A stretch of DNA of 64,000 bases from Streptomyces sp. NBC_01571 (GTDB taxonomy: Bacteria > Actinomycetota > Actinomycetes > Streptomycetales > Streptomycetaceae): contig NZ_JAPEPZ010000001.1 of NCBI RefSeq assembly GCF_026339875.1, positions 1,550,001 to 1,614,000 on the forward strand, given 5' to 3'. Positions 9,126-19,840 of this stretch are shown here, piece after piece. The notes beneath the pieces are model-generated. The model was not told where the DNA came from and ran no database searches. It worked only from the letters and a program-made list of their open reading frames with translations. How positions within the stretch are numbered: the stretch's first letter is position 1; every line of letters begins with the position of its first letter. Made by a program: the position numbers and the translations under genes.

Positions 9126-9992
9126 GGCGGGGCAGCCGCGCACGCCTGGCACCGGACACGTGCCCAGCTCGGCTACGCGGTAGCCGTTCGGGTAACCCTT
9201 GATCTCCCGGTTGTGTCGTGCGTGGTGCGGGGCCCTGCGGGGCGGCAGCAGCCGGACCAGACGGCCGCGCGCCCGTACGGCACGGCGGACCAGCGCGCGG
9301 GTGGCAGCACCCGGCGGCTCGTACCGGAACGCCCGCAGCAGCGGCTCGTCGAGCAGGGCGAGCGTCGAGGCGCGCAGCAGGGGCGCCAGGGGGCGCGGGT
9401 ACCAGGAGGCCATCAGGCCGAGGGTCGCGTCGGAGACGCGACGCGCGCCCTCGTCCCACCCGAAATGGGCCTCTTCGTAGGCGTCGAGGCACGCCTCGAA
9501 CTCCTCGTACGTCTCCGGGATGCCCTTGATGCCCATGTGCCGTCCCAGAGTGCGGTAGTGGACGACGGACGCGACGATCTCGTGCCGTGACATCCTGCGC
9601 CACCCGTAGGCGTCGATCCACCGTTTGGGCACGACCACGAAGGTGCAGAGCACGTACCGCATGTCCGCGTTGCCGATGTCGTAGCTGCGGTGCATCTGGT
9701 TGATGCGCCGGATCGCGGTACGCCCCTCCTCGGAGTCGAAGCCGTGCTCGACGACGGTGTCCAGAAGCAGCGCGGTGTCGTCGTACCGCTTCTGCGTGCG
9801 GTCGGTGAGCTCCGCCGTCTCGGCGAGCAGGCGGCCGATGCCGGGGATGGCGTACGTGCGGTAGAGGGCCAGTTCCAGGGCGCGGGTGAAGTCCCAGGGG
9901 AATTCGTAGACGGAGCTGAGCCGGTAGATCTCCGACGCCTCTTCACGCGGGTCCATCCGCCGAATCCGCTCGAGTCGCTCGTAGCGCTTCAC
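9102..9992 (-). CDS. Oxygenase MpaB family (DUF2236) protein
   Basis: A 296-aa protein of the DUF2236/MpaB-like family, some members of which are haem oxygenases (for example latex-clearing protein Lcp). Visible segments are EFPWDFTRALELALYRTYAIPGI near the N-terminus, then DMRYVLCTFVVVPKRWIDAYGWR, HYRTLGRHMGIKGIP and YEEAHFGWDEGARRVSDAT, the last two containing His residues conserved in the family. The GTG at 9992 (VKRYERLERIR) has a purine-rich AGAAGGGGGG upstream and is preferred over the longer frame. The tail is unusually Arg- and His-rich. Confidence 0.88.
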   Translation of the reverse strand: MKRYERLERIRRMDPREEASEIYRLSSVYEFPWDFTRALELALYRTYAIPGIGRLLAETAELTDRTQKRYDDTALLLDTVVEHGFDSEEGRTAIRRINQMHRSYDIGNADMRYVLCTFVVVPKRWIDAYGWRRMSRHEIVASVVHYRTLGRHMGIKGIPETYEEFEACLDAYEEAHFGWDEGARRVSDATLGLMASWYPRPLAPLLRASTLALLDEPLLRAFRYEPPGAATRALVRRAVRARGRLVRLLPPRRAPHHARHNREIKGYPNGYRVAELGTCPVPGVRGCPASPVTRVE

Positions 9993-10089
9993 CGAGCCGC
10001 CCCCCTTCTGCCGCCGAGGCTTCAACTCTACGTTGAGTAGCAGCAGATGAACGGTCAGCGATGACGAGCCCGCAGGGGAAGGCGGTCCG

Positions 10090-10404
10090 ATGTCCGGCAT
10101 GTTCGCCAGATTCCGCATGTTGTGGGGCCCCAGGGCGGCCGAGGGGGCAGGAGAGCGGCGGCCCGCCAAGCAGCGCCCCGAGAAGCGTGCGCACAACCTG
10201 TTCGAGGCCGCCGCGGCCTATGTGTCGGCGTGCGCGGAGGACGACCAGGAGCGGATCGACGAGGCCGCTACCTGGGTGTCGCCCGAGGCCTTGTCGTTCG
10301 GGGTGAACGAACTGGCCTGTCGCGCGGTCATCGCCCTGGCGCGCGAGCGTGACGAGTCACCCCGTACCGTGGCGCGGACGCTGCTCGGTCTGCCGACAGG
10401 CTGA
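10090..10404 (+). CDS. Small hypothetical protein
   Basis: A 104-aa soluble protein of unknown function. It starts MSGMFARFRMLWGPRAAEG with a basic linker, then an alpha-helical domain (NLFEAAAAYVSACAEDDQE ... ACRAVIALARERDESPRTVA). The start at 10090 has GAAGGCGG upstream; MFARF at 10099 is an alternative. It is divergent from the DUF2236 gene and 134 bp upstream of another unknown protein. The helical region is compatible with a small protein-interaction domain, but no family is recognised. Confidence 0.7.
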   Translation: MSGMFARFRMLWGPRAAEGAGERRPAKQRPEKRAHNLFEAAAAYVSACAEDDQERIDEAATWVSPEALSFGVNELACRAVIALARERDESPRTVARTLLGLPTG

Positions 10405-10538
10405 CGGCCAGGGCCGCGACGGTCGTTTCGCCCCTGTCCAGCCGGATAACTGCAGGTCCGCGTGGGCTTCGGGCCCGTGACAAGCACCTTCCGGTCGCAC
10501 TAGGGTGCGCCGACGAACGTTGCGATGGGGAGGTTGGG

Positions 10539-11417
10539 ATGGCCGGGACGGATGATGACACCGCCGCCACCGGGGACGACGACGCGCTGTACGTGCTGAC
10601 GGCGGTGCTGTTGACGCCCTCGAAGTTCCCCAGCGTGCTGGGGGACGACTACCCGGAGGCCTGCGCGGCGCTCGACCTGGCGCCGCTGGCCGACGGGTAC
10701 GGAATCGTGCTCGGTCAGGACGGCGACGGCGCGCGGTGGACGGTCGTCATCGACGATGTCTCGTTGGTCGCCGTCGCGATCGCGTCCTGGGACTGCGGCA
10801 TGGAGCACGAACTGTCCCCCGACGAGCGGACGGTCGTCTGCGCGCTGCCGGGTTGGCCCCTCGCGGTCGCTGTCGCGGCGCCGGGGGTTCCCGCCCCGCA
10901 CGACCCGGCTCCCGAGCTCACGGAGCGGGCGCCGCTCAGTCCTCCGGACACCACCGACTGGGGACCTGCGCAACGGCGGCTCGGCGCCGACGAGATCGCC
11001 CTGCAGTGGTCGACGTGGCGGGAGCAGATCGACGACGACGAGTTCGTCACGGCGGAGAGCAAGGCTCAGGCCGGGAGCAAAGCTCAGGCGGAGGCCAAGG
11101 CTCAGGACGAGAACACGCCTCAGGACGAGTCCGCTGGCAACGGCAGGGGCCGCAGCGATATCCGCCGGGTGCTCGCGGAGGCGCGGTCCTACGTGGACAC
11201 GCCGCCGCCACTCGGCCGGGTCCGCTCTTCGTTCGCCACCGGCGACGCCCGGACCCTGCGGGCGGACGGCCCGGGCTGGTCGATGGTCGCGCGGACCGAC
11301 GACATCGCGTTCGTCCTCCTGGACGACGAACCCGGTGAGGTCCTGCCCGTCGGACGCGGCCCCGAACTGCCCGGCCTTCTGGAAGCCCTCGACAAGATGG
11401 CCGTTCGCCCCAGCTGA
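10539..11417 (+). CDS. Hypothetical protein with internal SKAQA repeats
   Basis: A 292-aa protein with an acidic N-terminal domain (residues about 10-120), a charged repetitive linker near residues 172-200 built from SKAQ/AKAQ/TPQDE units, and a C-terminal domain with DIRRVLAEARSYVD and PGWSMVARTDDIAFVLLDDE. The DNA of the linker is an imperfect tandem repeat (about 11055-11125). No signal peptide or membrane segment is visible. Two-domain proteins of this kind with DDIAFVLL-like sequences occur widely in Streptomyces, but I cannot assign a function. Confidence 0.75.
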   Translation: MAGTDDDTAATGDDDALYVLTAVLLTPSKFPSVLGDDYPEACAALDLAPLADGYGIVLGQDGDGARWTVVIDDVSLVAVAIASWDCGMEHELSPDERTVVCALPGWPLAVAVAAPGVPAPHDPAPELTERAPLSPPDTTDWGPAQRRLGADEIALQWSTWREQIDDDEFVTAESKAQAGSKAQAEAKAQDENTPQDESAGNGRGRSDIRRVLAEARSYVDTPPPLGRVRSSFATGDARTLRADGPGWSMVARTDDIAFVLLDDEPGEVLPVGRGPELPGLLEALDKMAVRPS

Positions 11418-11502
11418 GCCACAGCGCCGCGCGACCACCGCGGACGGTGCGTGCCGCCGCCCGCGGTCCGTACGCCCGTCAGTCCCGCGCGCGGCGATGT
11501 AT

Positions 11503-11536
11503 CCGTGGCCTCCCCCTACGCCGGGAGGGGCCACGG
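11503..11536. terminator. Candidate bidirectional terminator hairpin
   Basis: An 8-bp perfect stem CCGTGGCC (11503-11510) / GGCCACGG (11529-11536) continues inwards through an imperfect CTCCC/GGGAGG pairing. It lies between two convergent genes (ending at 11417 and 11551), the expected place for a shared GC-rich terminator. No T-tract is seen. Confidence 0.5.
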
Positions 11537-11550
11537 CGCGCCGGCAGCGC

Positions 11551-11733
11551 TCAGCGTCCGAGCTCCTTGCGGGTGATGCGGCGCAGCCGGCGCCGCTGCG
11601 AGGGGTCCAGCGTCAGGTACGCGGCCGCCGGAACCCCCACCACGATCAGGAAGGCGGCCCACCAGGGCAGCCAGATCAGCAGGATGAGGCCGACCGCCAC
11701 ACCCCCTGCGGCGATCTTCGCGTTCTTCGACAT
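11551..11733 (-). CDS. Small two-helix membrane protein
   Basis: A 60-aa protein with two adjacent hydrophobic helices (IAAGGVAVGLILLIWLPW and AAFLIVVGVPAAAYLTL) and a strongly basic C-terminal tail (QRRRLRRITRKELGR) that would lie in the cytoplasm. A clear GGAGG precedes the ATG at 11733. No function is known. Short membrane peptides of this type are common and often conserved in Streptomyces. Confidence 0.75.
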   Translation of the reverse strand: MSKNAKIAAGGVAVGLILLIWLPWWAAFLIVVGVPAAAYLTLDPSQRRRLRRITRKELGR

Positions 11734-11885
11734 GTGTCGCCTCCTTCGCGGCTACTGCCGCTCTCTGTCCTGAAAACGGGTCCGCGCCGTCCTCGGTTCC
11801 AGCGCGCGACCCTGAGACATCCCTGAGGCGCTCCCCTACTCACCCCTGAGTCCTTCCGAACGCGCCCCCGATTTTCCTTCCGCGA

Positions 11886-12941
11886 CTACTCGGCCCTGAG
11901 CGGCTCACCGACCTCGTACATGTGGCGCAGGGCCTGCCGGTAGGAGTCGACGAGCCCGGTCTCCGCATAGGGGATACCCAATTCCCGACAGTGTGCCCGT
12001 ACCAGCGGCTGGACGCGCCTCAGGTGGGGCCGGGGCATGCTCGGGAACAAGTGGTGCTCGATCTGGTAATTGAGGCCGCCGAAAAACCAGTCGGTCAGGA
12101 CGGCGCCGCGAATGTTGCGCGAGGTCAGCACCTGGCGCTGCAGATGGCCCCAGCGTTCACCGTCCGGGTCGGGCATCTCCATGCCCTTGTGGTTCGGCGC
12201 GAAGGCCATGCCCAGGTGCAGGCCGAACAGCGCCTGGTGCAGCGCGGCGAAGGCCAGCGCCTTGCCGAGGGACATGGAGGTGAGCAGCAGCGTCGCGTAC
12301 GCCACGACGTGCGTGATCAGCAGCAGGGCCTCCACCGCCCGCTCGCGCGGCGTCTGCCTCCGCAGGTCCCGGAAGCCGTGGACCTTCAGGGCGACACCCT
12401 CCAGAAGGGTGAGCGGGAAGAAGAGCCAGGCCTGGTTGCGGGTGAGCCAACGCCGGAAACCGGCCCGTTCCTTGGCCTGCTCACCGGTGAAGACCAGGAC
12501 GTCGGCGACGACATCGGGGTCCTTGTCGATGTGGTTGGGGTTGGCGTGGTGCCGGTTGTGCTTGTCGTTCCACCAGCCGTAGCTCATCCCCAGGAGCAGG
12601 TTGCCGTGGATCAGACCGATCACGCGGCCGGTCGTCCTGTCGGCGGTGATCTGTGAGTGGCCCGCGTCGTGGCCTATGAAGGCCGTCCGTGCCGAGAACA
12701 CGGCGAGGGGCGCCGCAAGGAGCGTCGTCCACCAGGTGTTGCCGAGCAGGATGACGCCGGTCACGATCGCGGCCAGGAAGAGTGCGTTCACGGTGATCGT
12801 GAGCGCGTACCAGCCGCGGCGCCGTTCCAGGAGACCCTGATTCCTGACGACGCGCAGGAGAGGTGCGAACCCGCTTCCTGGTGACTGCCCGACGTCTACC
12901 GCTGGAGGGTGTTCCGCGACGGCTGCGACGGTGTCGGGCAT
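11886..12941 (-). CDS. Membrane fatty acid desaturase (di-iron)
   Basis: A 351-aa membrane desaturase that introduces a double bond into acyl chains, using a di-iron centre held by three histidine boxes. The boxes are visible as HDAGH near residue 90, HNRHH near 128 and QIEHHLFP near 291. The Q in the third box is typical of front-end (delta-5/6-like) desaturases and of the actinobacterial linoleoyl-CoA-desaturase-like group. At least four hydrophobic helices flank the boxes (for example YALTITVNALFLAAIVTGVI). Electron donor and regiospecificity cannot be read from the sequence. No cytochrome b5 or ferredoxin domain is fused. Confidence 0.93.
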   Translation of the reverse strand: MPDTVAAVAEHPPAVDVGQSPGSGFAPLLRVVRNQGLLERRRGWYALTITVNALFLAAIVTGVILLGNTWWTTLLAAPLAVFSARTAFIGHDAGHSQITADRTTGRVIGLIHGNLLLGMSYGWWNDKHNRHHANPNHIDKDPDVVADVLVFTGEQAKERAGFRRWLTRNQAWLFFPLTLLEGVALKVHGFRDLRRQTPRERAVEALLLITHVVAYATLLLTSMSLGKALAFAALHQALFGLHLGMAFAPNHKGMEMPDPDGERWGHLQRQVLTSRNIRGAVLTDWFFGGLNYQIEHHLFPSMPRPHLRRVQPLVRAHCRELGIPYAETGLVDSYRQALRHMYEVGEPLRAE

Positions 12942-13176
12942 GGTGGGTCTCCGGTTCTCTCAGGCATGGGCTGACCTGATGAAACGTACGAATCGGAGCC
13001 CGTCGGCAGCCATGGCACCATCACCCGGATACGTACGGGGGCTGCCCCCGCACGCACAGGGGGGTTACCTGCACCCCCGATGCGGGGTGTGCCGTTTCAG
13101 TGCGGCGGCGTGCCTGCCCGTGCTGGGGAAGTGCTGTAGCCTCGGCCACCCCGACCCAAGTAGTCAAATTTGAGGA

Positions 13177-16041
13177 ATGCGTCTCGCCGTGCAGAGAATT
13201 CCTGCGGCCACGCCCGCCGAGATCTCCGAACTGGCCCACTGCTGTGCTGTGTTCATGCCCGCCGAACCCGCCCGCACCGGGAGCGTCGCCTTCTGGCGGC
13301 CCGAGGGTGACACTCCTCCGGCGGTGGCGTCGGGCACCGCGCGGGACCTGACCGTCGTCCTGCCCGGCGACGAGGGTGTCGAGCTGGTGACCGTGGCCGC
13401 CGTCGAACTCCCCGTCCGGGCCGCGCTGCCGGTCCTCACGCGCGCGCGTGCCGCCGAGCGGGCGCACCGGGCCACCGCGTTCTGGGGAGCCGCCTCCGTG
13501 CTCGCTCTCCAGTTCGCCGCCCGAGGGCTGCTGCTGCCGGGCCTGACCGGCGACGGCCACGACGCGTGGCGCGCGGGCCCGCTGTGCGCCGACGACCTGG
13601 AACGGATGCGCGAGCTCGCCGCCGCGATGCCGCCCGAGGCGCACGCCGTGCCGGTGGGTGACGTCGAGCCACCGCGGCTGCCCGGTCCGGAGCGGTTGCT
13701 GCGCGACTTCCTCGACGCGGTGGCCGACGCGCTGCCCCGCTCCCCCGCCGCGTCGCTCGCCGCAGGCGGTCCGGCCTTCGCCGCACGGGAACCGCAGCAC
13801 GTGCCACAGCAGCGCGCCTGGGCGGCCGACGTGGCCGCGGGACACGACGCGGGCGTGCGCGTCTCGCTGCGCGTCGAGATCCCGGGCCTGGCGTCGGTCG
13901 AGGTGAATGAGACGCGGGTGCCGTTCCGCGGGGTGCTGCAGGTGCACAGCGTGAGCGATCCCGGTGTCGTCGCGGACGCCTCCGCGGTCTGGGCCGGCGC
14001 GCCGGGTTTCGGCCCGCGCGCTCGGATGGACGTCCTGCTCGCCCTGCGCCGCGCGGCCCACGCCTGGGCCCCGCTCACGCCACTGCTCTCGGCTACGGTT
14101 CCGGATGCCGTGGAACTCGCGGACGAAGAGGTGACCGAACTCCTCGGCGAGGGCGCCCGTCTGCTGGCGTTCGCCGGCGTCGACGTGCACTGGCCCAAGG
14201 AGCCGGCTCGCAAGCTGACCACCCGCGCGGTAGTCGGTCCGCCCGACGAGGGGCGGGGGCCGGAGAAGGGCTCGTCGGACACACCGTCCCTTCTGTCCGC
14301 GGACGCGCTGCTCACCTTCAACTGGCGGTTCGCGCTGGGCGATCAGCAGCTCACCCGGCAGGAGTTGGACCTGCTCGCCGAGGCGAACCGTCCCATGGTG
14401 CGGCTGCGCGGCCAGTGGGTCCTCGTGGACCCTCATGAGGTGCGCCGCGCCCAGGCACGGCAGGACCTCAAGGTCACACCCATCGACGCGCTGAGCGCCG
14501 CTCTGACGGGCTCGACGGAGGTCGACGGCCACCGGGTCGACGTACTGCCCTCGGGGTGGCTGGCGGCGCTGCGGGAGCGGCTGGCGGACCCGGAGTCGCA
14601 GGAGCCGGTCGGCCCGCCTGTCGCGCTCAGCGCGACACTGCGGGACTACCAGCTGCGCGGTCTCGACTGGCTCGCCCGGATGACCTCCATGGGACTGGGC
14701 GGCTGTCTGGCCGACGACATGGGCCTGGGCAAGACGATCACTCTGATCGCACTGCATCTGCACCGGCAGACCGACCAGTCGACCGCGGGCCCCACGCTCG
14801 TGGTCTGCCCGGCCTCCTTGATGGGCAACTGGCAGCGCGAGATCGAGAGGTTCGCACCGGGTACGCCGGTACGCCGCTTCCACGGCTCGCGGCGCAGCCT
14901 GGAAGGCCTGCGGGGCGGGGAGTTCGTGCTCACCACGTACGGCACGATGCGGCTCGACGCCGCGCGGCTCGGAGAGGTGCCCTGGGGCATGGTCGTCGCC
15001 GACGAGGCCCAGCACGTGAAGAACCCCTACTCGGCGACGGCCCGGGCCCTGCGCACCATCGGCGCACGCGCGCGCGTGGCGCTGACCGGCACCCCGGTGG
15101 AGAACAGCCTCTCGGAGCTGTGGGCGATCCTGGACTGGACGACTCCGGGTCTGCTCGGGAGTCTCGGCTCCTTCCGGACGCGGTACGCGCAGGCCGTCGA
15201 GGGCGGTCAGGATCCGGCGGCTTCCGAGCGGCTCGCCCGGCTGGTCCGGCCATTCCTGCTGCGACGCCGCAAGTCGGATCCCGGTATCGCACCCGAGCTG
15301 CCGCCCAAGACCGAGACCGACCATGCCGTCTCCCTCACGGCCGAGCAGACGGGTCTGTACGAGGCAGTGGTGCGCGAGACACTCGCGGAGATCTCGGGCG
15401 CGGACAGCATGGCGCGGAGGGGCTTGATCGTGAAGCTGCTCACCGGGCTGAAGCAGATCTGCAACCACCCCGCGCAGTACCTCAAGGAGGACCTGCCGAG
15501 GATCCCCGGCAGGTCCGGGAAACTGGAGCTGCTGGACGAACTGCTCGACACCATCCTCTCCGAGGACGCGAGCGTTCTGGTCTTCACCCAGTACGTGCGG
15601 ATGGCACGCCTCGTCGAGCGCCACCTAGCGACACGTGGTGTACCGACCCAGTTCTTGCACGGAGGGACACCCGTCAACGAGCGCGAGGCGATGGTGCAGC
15701 GCTTCCAGGAGGGCGAGGTCCCCGTCTTCCTCTTGTCGTTGAAGGCCGCGGGCACCGGCCTGAACCTGACGCGGGCCGAGCACGTCGTGCACTACGACCG
15801 CTGGTGGAACCCGGCGGTGGAGGCACAGGCCACCGACCGCGCGTACCGCATCGGCCAGGGCCGGCCCGTGCAGGTGCACCGGCTGATCGCCGAGGGAACC
15901 ATCGAGGACCGCATCGCCGAAATGCTGCGGCGCAAGCAGCGGTTGGCCGACGCGGTCCTGGGTGCCGGGGAGGCGGCACTCACGGAACTGACCGACTCCG
16001 AACTGGCGGAACTGGTGAAGCTGCGCGGGGGCACACGATGA
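13177..16041 (+). CDS. SNF2-family DEAD/DEAH-box helicase
   Basis: A 954-aa Swi2/Snf2-type ATPase. The first half is an N-terminal SNF2-associated domain of unknown role. The motor follows: [11 protein letters not shown], Walker [15 protein letters not shown] near residue 512, DEAQHVKN (motif II), [14 protein letters not shown] (motif III) and [18 protein letters not shown] with [11 protein letters not shown] (motifs V/VI). Such proteins translocate on duplex DNA and remodel complexes. The ATG at 13177 directly abuts its GAGGA with no spacing, so the in-frame GTG at 13189 is a serious alternative start. Its stop overlaps the SWIM gene start (ATGA), a common pairing in actinobacteria. Confidence 0.95.
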   Translation: MRLAVQRIPAATPAEISELAHCCAVFMPAEPARTGSVAFWRPEGDTPPAVASGTARDLTVVLPGDEGVELVTVAAVELPVRAALPVLTRARAAERAHRATAFWGAASVLALQFAARGLLLPGLTGDGHDAWRAGPLCADDLERMRELAAAMPPEAHAVPVGDVEPPRLPGPERLLRDFLDAVADALPRSPAASLAAGGPAFAAREPQHVPQQRAWAADVAAGHDAGVRVSLRVEIPGLASVEVNETRVPFRGVLQVHSVSDPGVVADASAVWAGAPGFGPRARMDVLLALRRAAHAWAPLTPLLSATVPDAVELADEEVTELLGEGARLLAFAGVDVHWPKEPARKLTTRAVVGPPDEGRGPEKGSSDTPSLLSADALLTFNWRFALGDQQLTRQELDLLAEANRPMVRLRGQWVLVDPHEVRRAQARQDLKVTPIDALSAALTGSTEVDGHRVDVLPSGWLAALRERLADPESQEPVGPPVALSATLRDYQLRGLDWLARMTSMGLGGCLADDMGLGKTITLIALHLHRQTDQSTAGPTLVVCPASLMGNWQREIERFAPGTPVRRFHGSRRSLEGLRGGEFVLTTYGTMRLDAARLGEVPWGMVVADEAQHVKNPYSATARALRTIGARARVALTGTPVENSLSELWAILDWTTPGLLGSLGSFRTRYAQAVEGGQDPAASERLARLVRPFLLRRRKSDPGIAPELPPKTETDHAVSLTAEQTGLYEAVVRETLAEISGADSMARRGLIVKLLTGLKQICNHPAQYLKEDLPRIPGRSGKLELLDELLDTILSEDASVLVFTQYVRMARLVERHLATRGVPTQFLHGGTPVNEREAMVQRFQEGEVPVFLLSLKAAGTGLNLTRAEHVVHYDRWWNPAVEAQATDRAYRIGQGRPVQVHRLIAEGTIEDRIAEMLRRKQRLADAVLGAGEAALTELTDSELAELVKLRGGTR

Positions 16042-17339
16042 CAGACGGTGACAAGGAACGCACGTTCGCGGCGCTCCCTCCCCTGCGCGGGCGGGGCTTC
16101 GCGCACACGTGGTGGGGTCGCGCCTGGGTGAAGGCACTGGAGGACGCCGCGCTGGACTCCGAACAGCTCAAGGCTGGCCGCAGACGCGCGCGCGCGGGCG
16201 CGGTGGGTTCCGTGTCGGTGCGTCCGGGACGCATCACGGCCGTCGTCCGGGATCGCGACCACACCGCGCATCGGGCCGACGTACTGGTTCAGGAACTGGC
16301 CGACGAGCGGTGGGAGCGCTTCCTGGACATGGCCGTCGAACGGGCCGGACACGTCGCGGCGCTCCTCGACCGTGAGATGCCGCCGCATCTGGTCGAGGAG
16401 GCGGCGGACGCGGGCGTCGAACTGCTCCCGGGGATCGGTGACCTGGAGGCCGACTGCGACTGCGGGGCCTGGGACCACTGCGGGCACACCTCGGCGCTCT
16501 GTTATCAGATGGCGCGCCTGCTGGACCACGACCCGTTCACCCTGCTGCTGCTGCGCGGGCGCACCGAACGGACACTGCTCGACGAACTCCACCGGCACGG
16601 CAGCGCCGCCGGCGCCGCGAACGCACGGAGTCGGCATGTCCAGGCAGCGCCCGAATCCCCTCGACATGGCGTGGCGGCCGCCGAGGCATACGCCGAAGGT
16701 GACATCCTGCCTCCCCTGCCCGCCCTTCCCGTACTGCCCGAGAGGCCCGGACGGCCGCCTTCCCTGGGCACCGGGACCGCGCCCGCGCCCGGCGTCGACC
16801 CGCCCGCCCTGGAGTTCCTGGTCATGGCGACGGCGGCCGAGGCGTACCGGCTGCTGGCCCTGGCGGTCGGACCGGGCCATGGATCGCAGCCACCGGAGGG
16901 GCAGTTGACAGTCGAGCAGGACGCGGTCCGTCTCGCGGCGGCCCGCGCGGACGCGTCGATAGCCGAGCGGCTGGCCCATGGCTCGGGGCGGGACCGCCAG
17001 GAACTCGCGCTCGCCGTGCGCGCCTGGCAGTTCGGCGGTGCGGTGGCACTGTCCGTACTCGAGGACGAGTGGACCGTGGGGCCGGAGGCACACGCACGCG
17101 CGCGTGCCGCGCTGGCGTCCGCCTGGGACGAGGACGAGCGGCCGTCGCTGATCGCCTCGCGCAACCGCTGGACCGTGGTCGGCGCACCGGTCCAGCTGCG
17201 CCTTGGGCAGGACGGCCGGTGGTGGCCGTATCGCAAGGAGCGTGGCCGTTGGACTCCTGCGGGACAGGCGGTCGGGGATCCGGCCACGGCTCTCGCGACG
17301 GCAGTGGGGGATCCGCGCGGTGTCCCGATCGACGAATGA
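16038..17339 (+). CDS. SWIM zinc-finger protein, partner of the SNF2 helicase
   Basis: A 433-aa protein coupled to the helicase by a 4-bp overlap. It opens with [12 protein letters not shown], a signature of helicase-linked SWIM proteins. The SWIM finger CxCx(n)CxH is visible near residues 138-150 as [18 protein letters not shown]. The remainder is Pro-rich and then helical with no further known domain. The SWIM module probably mediates DNA or protein contacts for the Snf2 motor, acting in DNA repair or chromosome maintenance (inferred from pairing). Confidence 0.92.
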   Translation: MTDGDKERTFAALPPLRGRGFAHTWWGRAWVKALEDAALDSEQLKAGRRRARAGAVGSVSVRPGRITAVVRDRDHTAHRADVLVQELADERWERFLDMAVERAGHVAALLDREMPPHLVEEAADAGVELLPGIGDLEADCDCGAWDHCGHTSALCYQMARLLDHDPFTLLLLRGRTERTLLDELHRHGSAAGAANARSRHVQAAPESPRHGVAAAEAYAEGDILPPLPALPVLPERPGRPPSLGTGTAPAPGVDPPALEFLVMATAAEAYRLLALAVGPGHGSQPPEGQLTVEQDAVRLAAARADASIAERLAHGSGRDRQELALAVRAWQFGGAVALSVLEDEWTVGPEAHARARAALASAWDEDERPSLIASRNRWTVVGAPVQLRLGQDGRWWPYRKERGRWTPAGQAVGDPATALATAVGDPRGVPIDE

Positions 17340-17461
17340 CGCCGCGGGCTCACTCCTCGAGGTCGGGCGTGGGCGCGACCGCGTACCGGATCCAGCCTCA
17401 GGTCGGTTTTCGTACGGCACGCGTGCGTGAGGCGCGAACGGCGGCCACGCATGCGTGCCGG

Positions 17462-18343
17462 TCACGTCAAAGGCGCGGTGAGTCCGTGCGTGCCGTCGCC
17501 GATGTCCGCGGCCAGGCTGCAGGCCACCTTGTCGATACCTGTCCGGTAGGTGCCGGAGTCCGGGTACTGAACGAGGGTGCCGCGGACGGTGCCCGTGGGC
17601 TGTTGTGCCGCCTTGTGTTTCAGGGGTGCTTCGCAGAGGGCCGAGGCGGCCTTCTTGAGGGCGGTGTCCGTGGAGTAGGTGCCGTTGAGCTCGCCCACCT
17701 TGACGACCTCCGCGTCGTGCGGTGCGCCGCACGGGCGCTTGGCTGCCTGCCCGGGCCGGGTCGCGCTGGTGTCGAAGCAGTCGCCTGTTCCCAGCATGTA
17801 GTACGGCACTTCGTCGTCGGCCAGATTCGGGACGAGGGACCCGAGACCGCTCGGCAGATCGCTGAGCAGGCCGCTCGGCAGTTCCGACGGCAGCTCCGAG
17901 GGCAATCCTGAAGGCAGTTCGCTGGGCAGCGCGCTGGGCAGCTCGGACGGGATGCCCAGCGAGGGCGAGGGAGAGCTCTTCGTGCCGCCACTGCTCTCGG
18001 TGGGCCCCTTCTTGTCGGGCTTGTCGCTGCCACCGCCGGCCCACAGGATCACGGCGACGACGGCTCCGAGGGCCACGACCGCGACGAGCACCAGGAGCAG
18101 AGGGCTGCGTCGCCGCCCTCCACGATGTCCTTCAGGACCACCGGGCGGCGCGGGAGGCGGTGGCGGGGGGTACCGGCCACCGCCACCGTCCTGTGACGGG
18201 GGGCCGTGACCTCCCGAAGGAGAGCCATGGCCATCGGACGAGGGCACGTAGCCTTCGGGCGGCGGACCAAAGCCACCACCTCCTCGAGGTGGTGTGTTTC
18301 CCGGCGGTCGAGGGGGCTGGGGCGGTAAGGGCGGCGTGGCCAT
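17462..18343 (-). CDS. Membrane-anchored septum-formation-family protein with PSELPSGL repeats
   Basis: A 293-aa protein. Residues 1-85 are a Pro/Gly-rich cytoplasmic region, then one membrane helix (SPLLLVLVAVVALGAVVAVI), a repetitive segment of PSELPSAL/PSELPSGL units near residues 140-180, and an extracytoplasmic domain. That domain has GDCFDTSATRPG, PCGAPHDAEVVKVGELNGTY, LCEAP and VACSL, fitting the actinobacterial septum-formation domain (a conserved GDCF and a Cys pair). The repeats read as a flexible spacer across the cell wall. The ATG at 18343 is preferred; the longer frame adds low-complexity sequence. Confidence 0.8.
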   Translation of the reverse strand: MATPPLPPQPPRPPGNTPPRGGGGFGPPPEGYVPSSDGHGSPSGGHGPPSQDGGGGRYPPPPPPAPPGGPEGHRGGRRRSPLLLVLVAVVALGAVVAVILWAGGGSDKPDKKGPTESSGGTKSSPSPSLGIPSELPSALPSELPSGLPSELPSELPSGLLSDLPSGLGSLVPNLADDEVPYYMLGTGDCFDTSATRPGQAAKRPCGAPHDAEVVKVGELNGTYSTDTALKKAASALCEAPLKHKAAQQPTGTVRGTLVQYPDSGTYRTGIDKVACSLAADIGDGTHGLTAPLT

Positions 18344-18511
18344 ACCGTCCAGAGTCAGCTCGAACCGGTCACAAGGCGACCCCCGCGCGGAAGTTGATAC
18401 GGACTCATGCCATGGACCGCACGATTCCGGAGAATTCCGGCGGAGATCCGCGCCGGGAGGCGCGGGCCCGCAACAACAGGAAGCGGGCCTCACGCCTCAC
18501 CGGGGCGTCGA

Positions 18512-19732
<1,221 letters not shown>

Positions 19733-19840
19733 ATGCGAAGGCGTCCCTGGGAAGAGACGAAGTGCGAAACCTGGGCCGCGCCGGTCCAAAAGCCCACCAT
19801 CAGGACAGATCCCGCGGAGCCGCGGAAGAGGGAGAACCCG

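Noticed and set aside
11055..11125. Tandem DNA repeat considered as a mobile or regulatory array
   Set aside because: It lies in-frame inside a gene and encodes the SKAQA linker, so it is simply a coding repeat.
13021..15624. An 867-codon minus-strand open frame opposite the SNF2 helicase
   Set aside because: It is the antisense shadow of the helicase, Arg/Gly/His-rich with no motif; the plus frame has all helicase motifs.
14556..16037. Plus-strand frame running into the SWIM gene from inside the helicase
   Set aside because: Only the part from 16038 is real; upstream it is an out-of-frame reading of the helicase.
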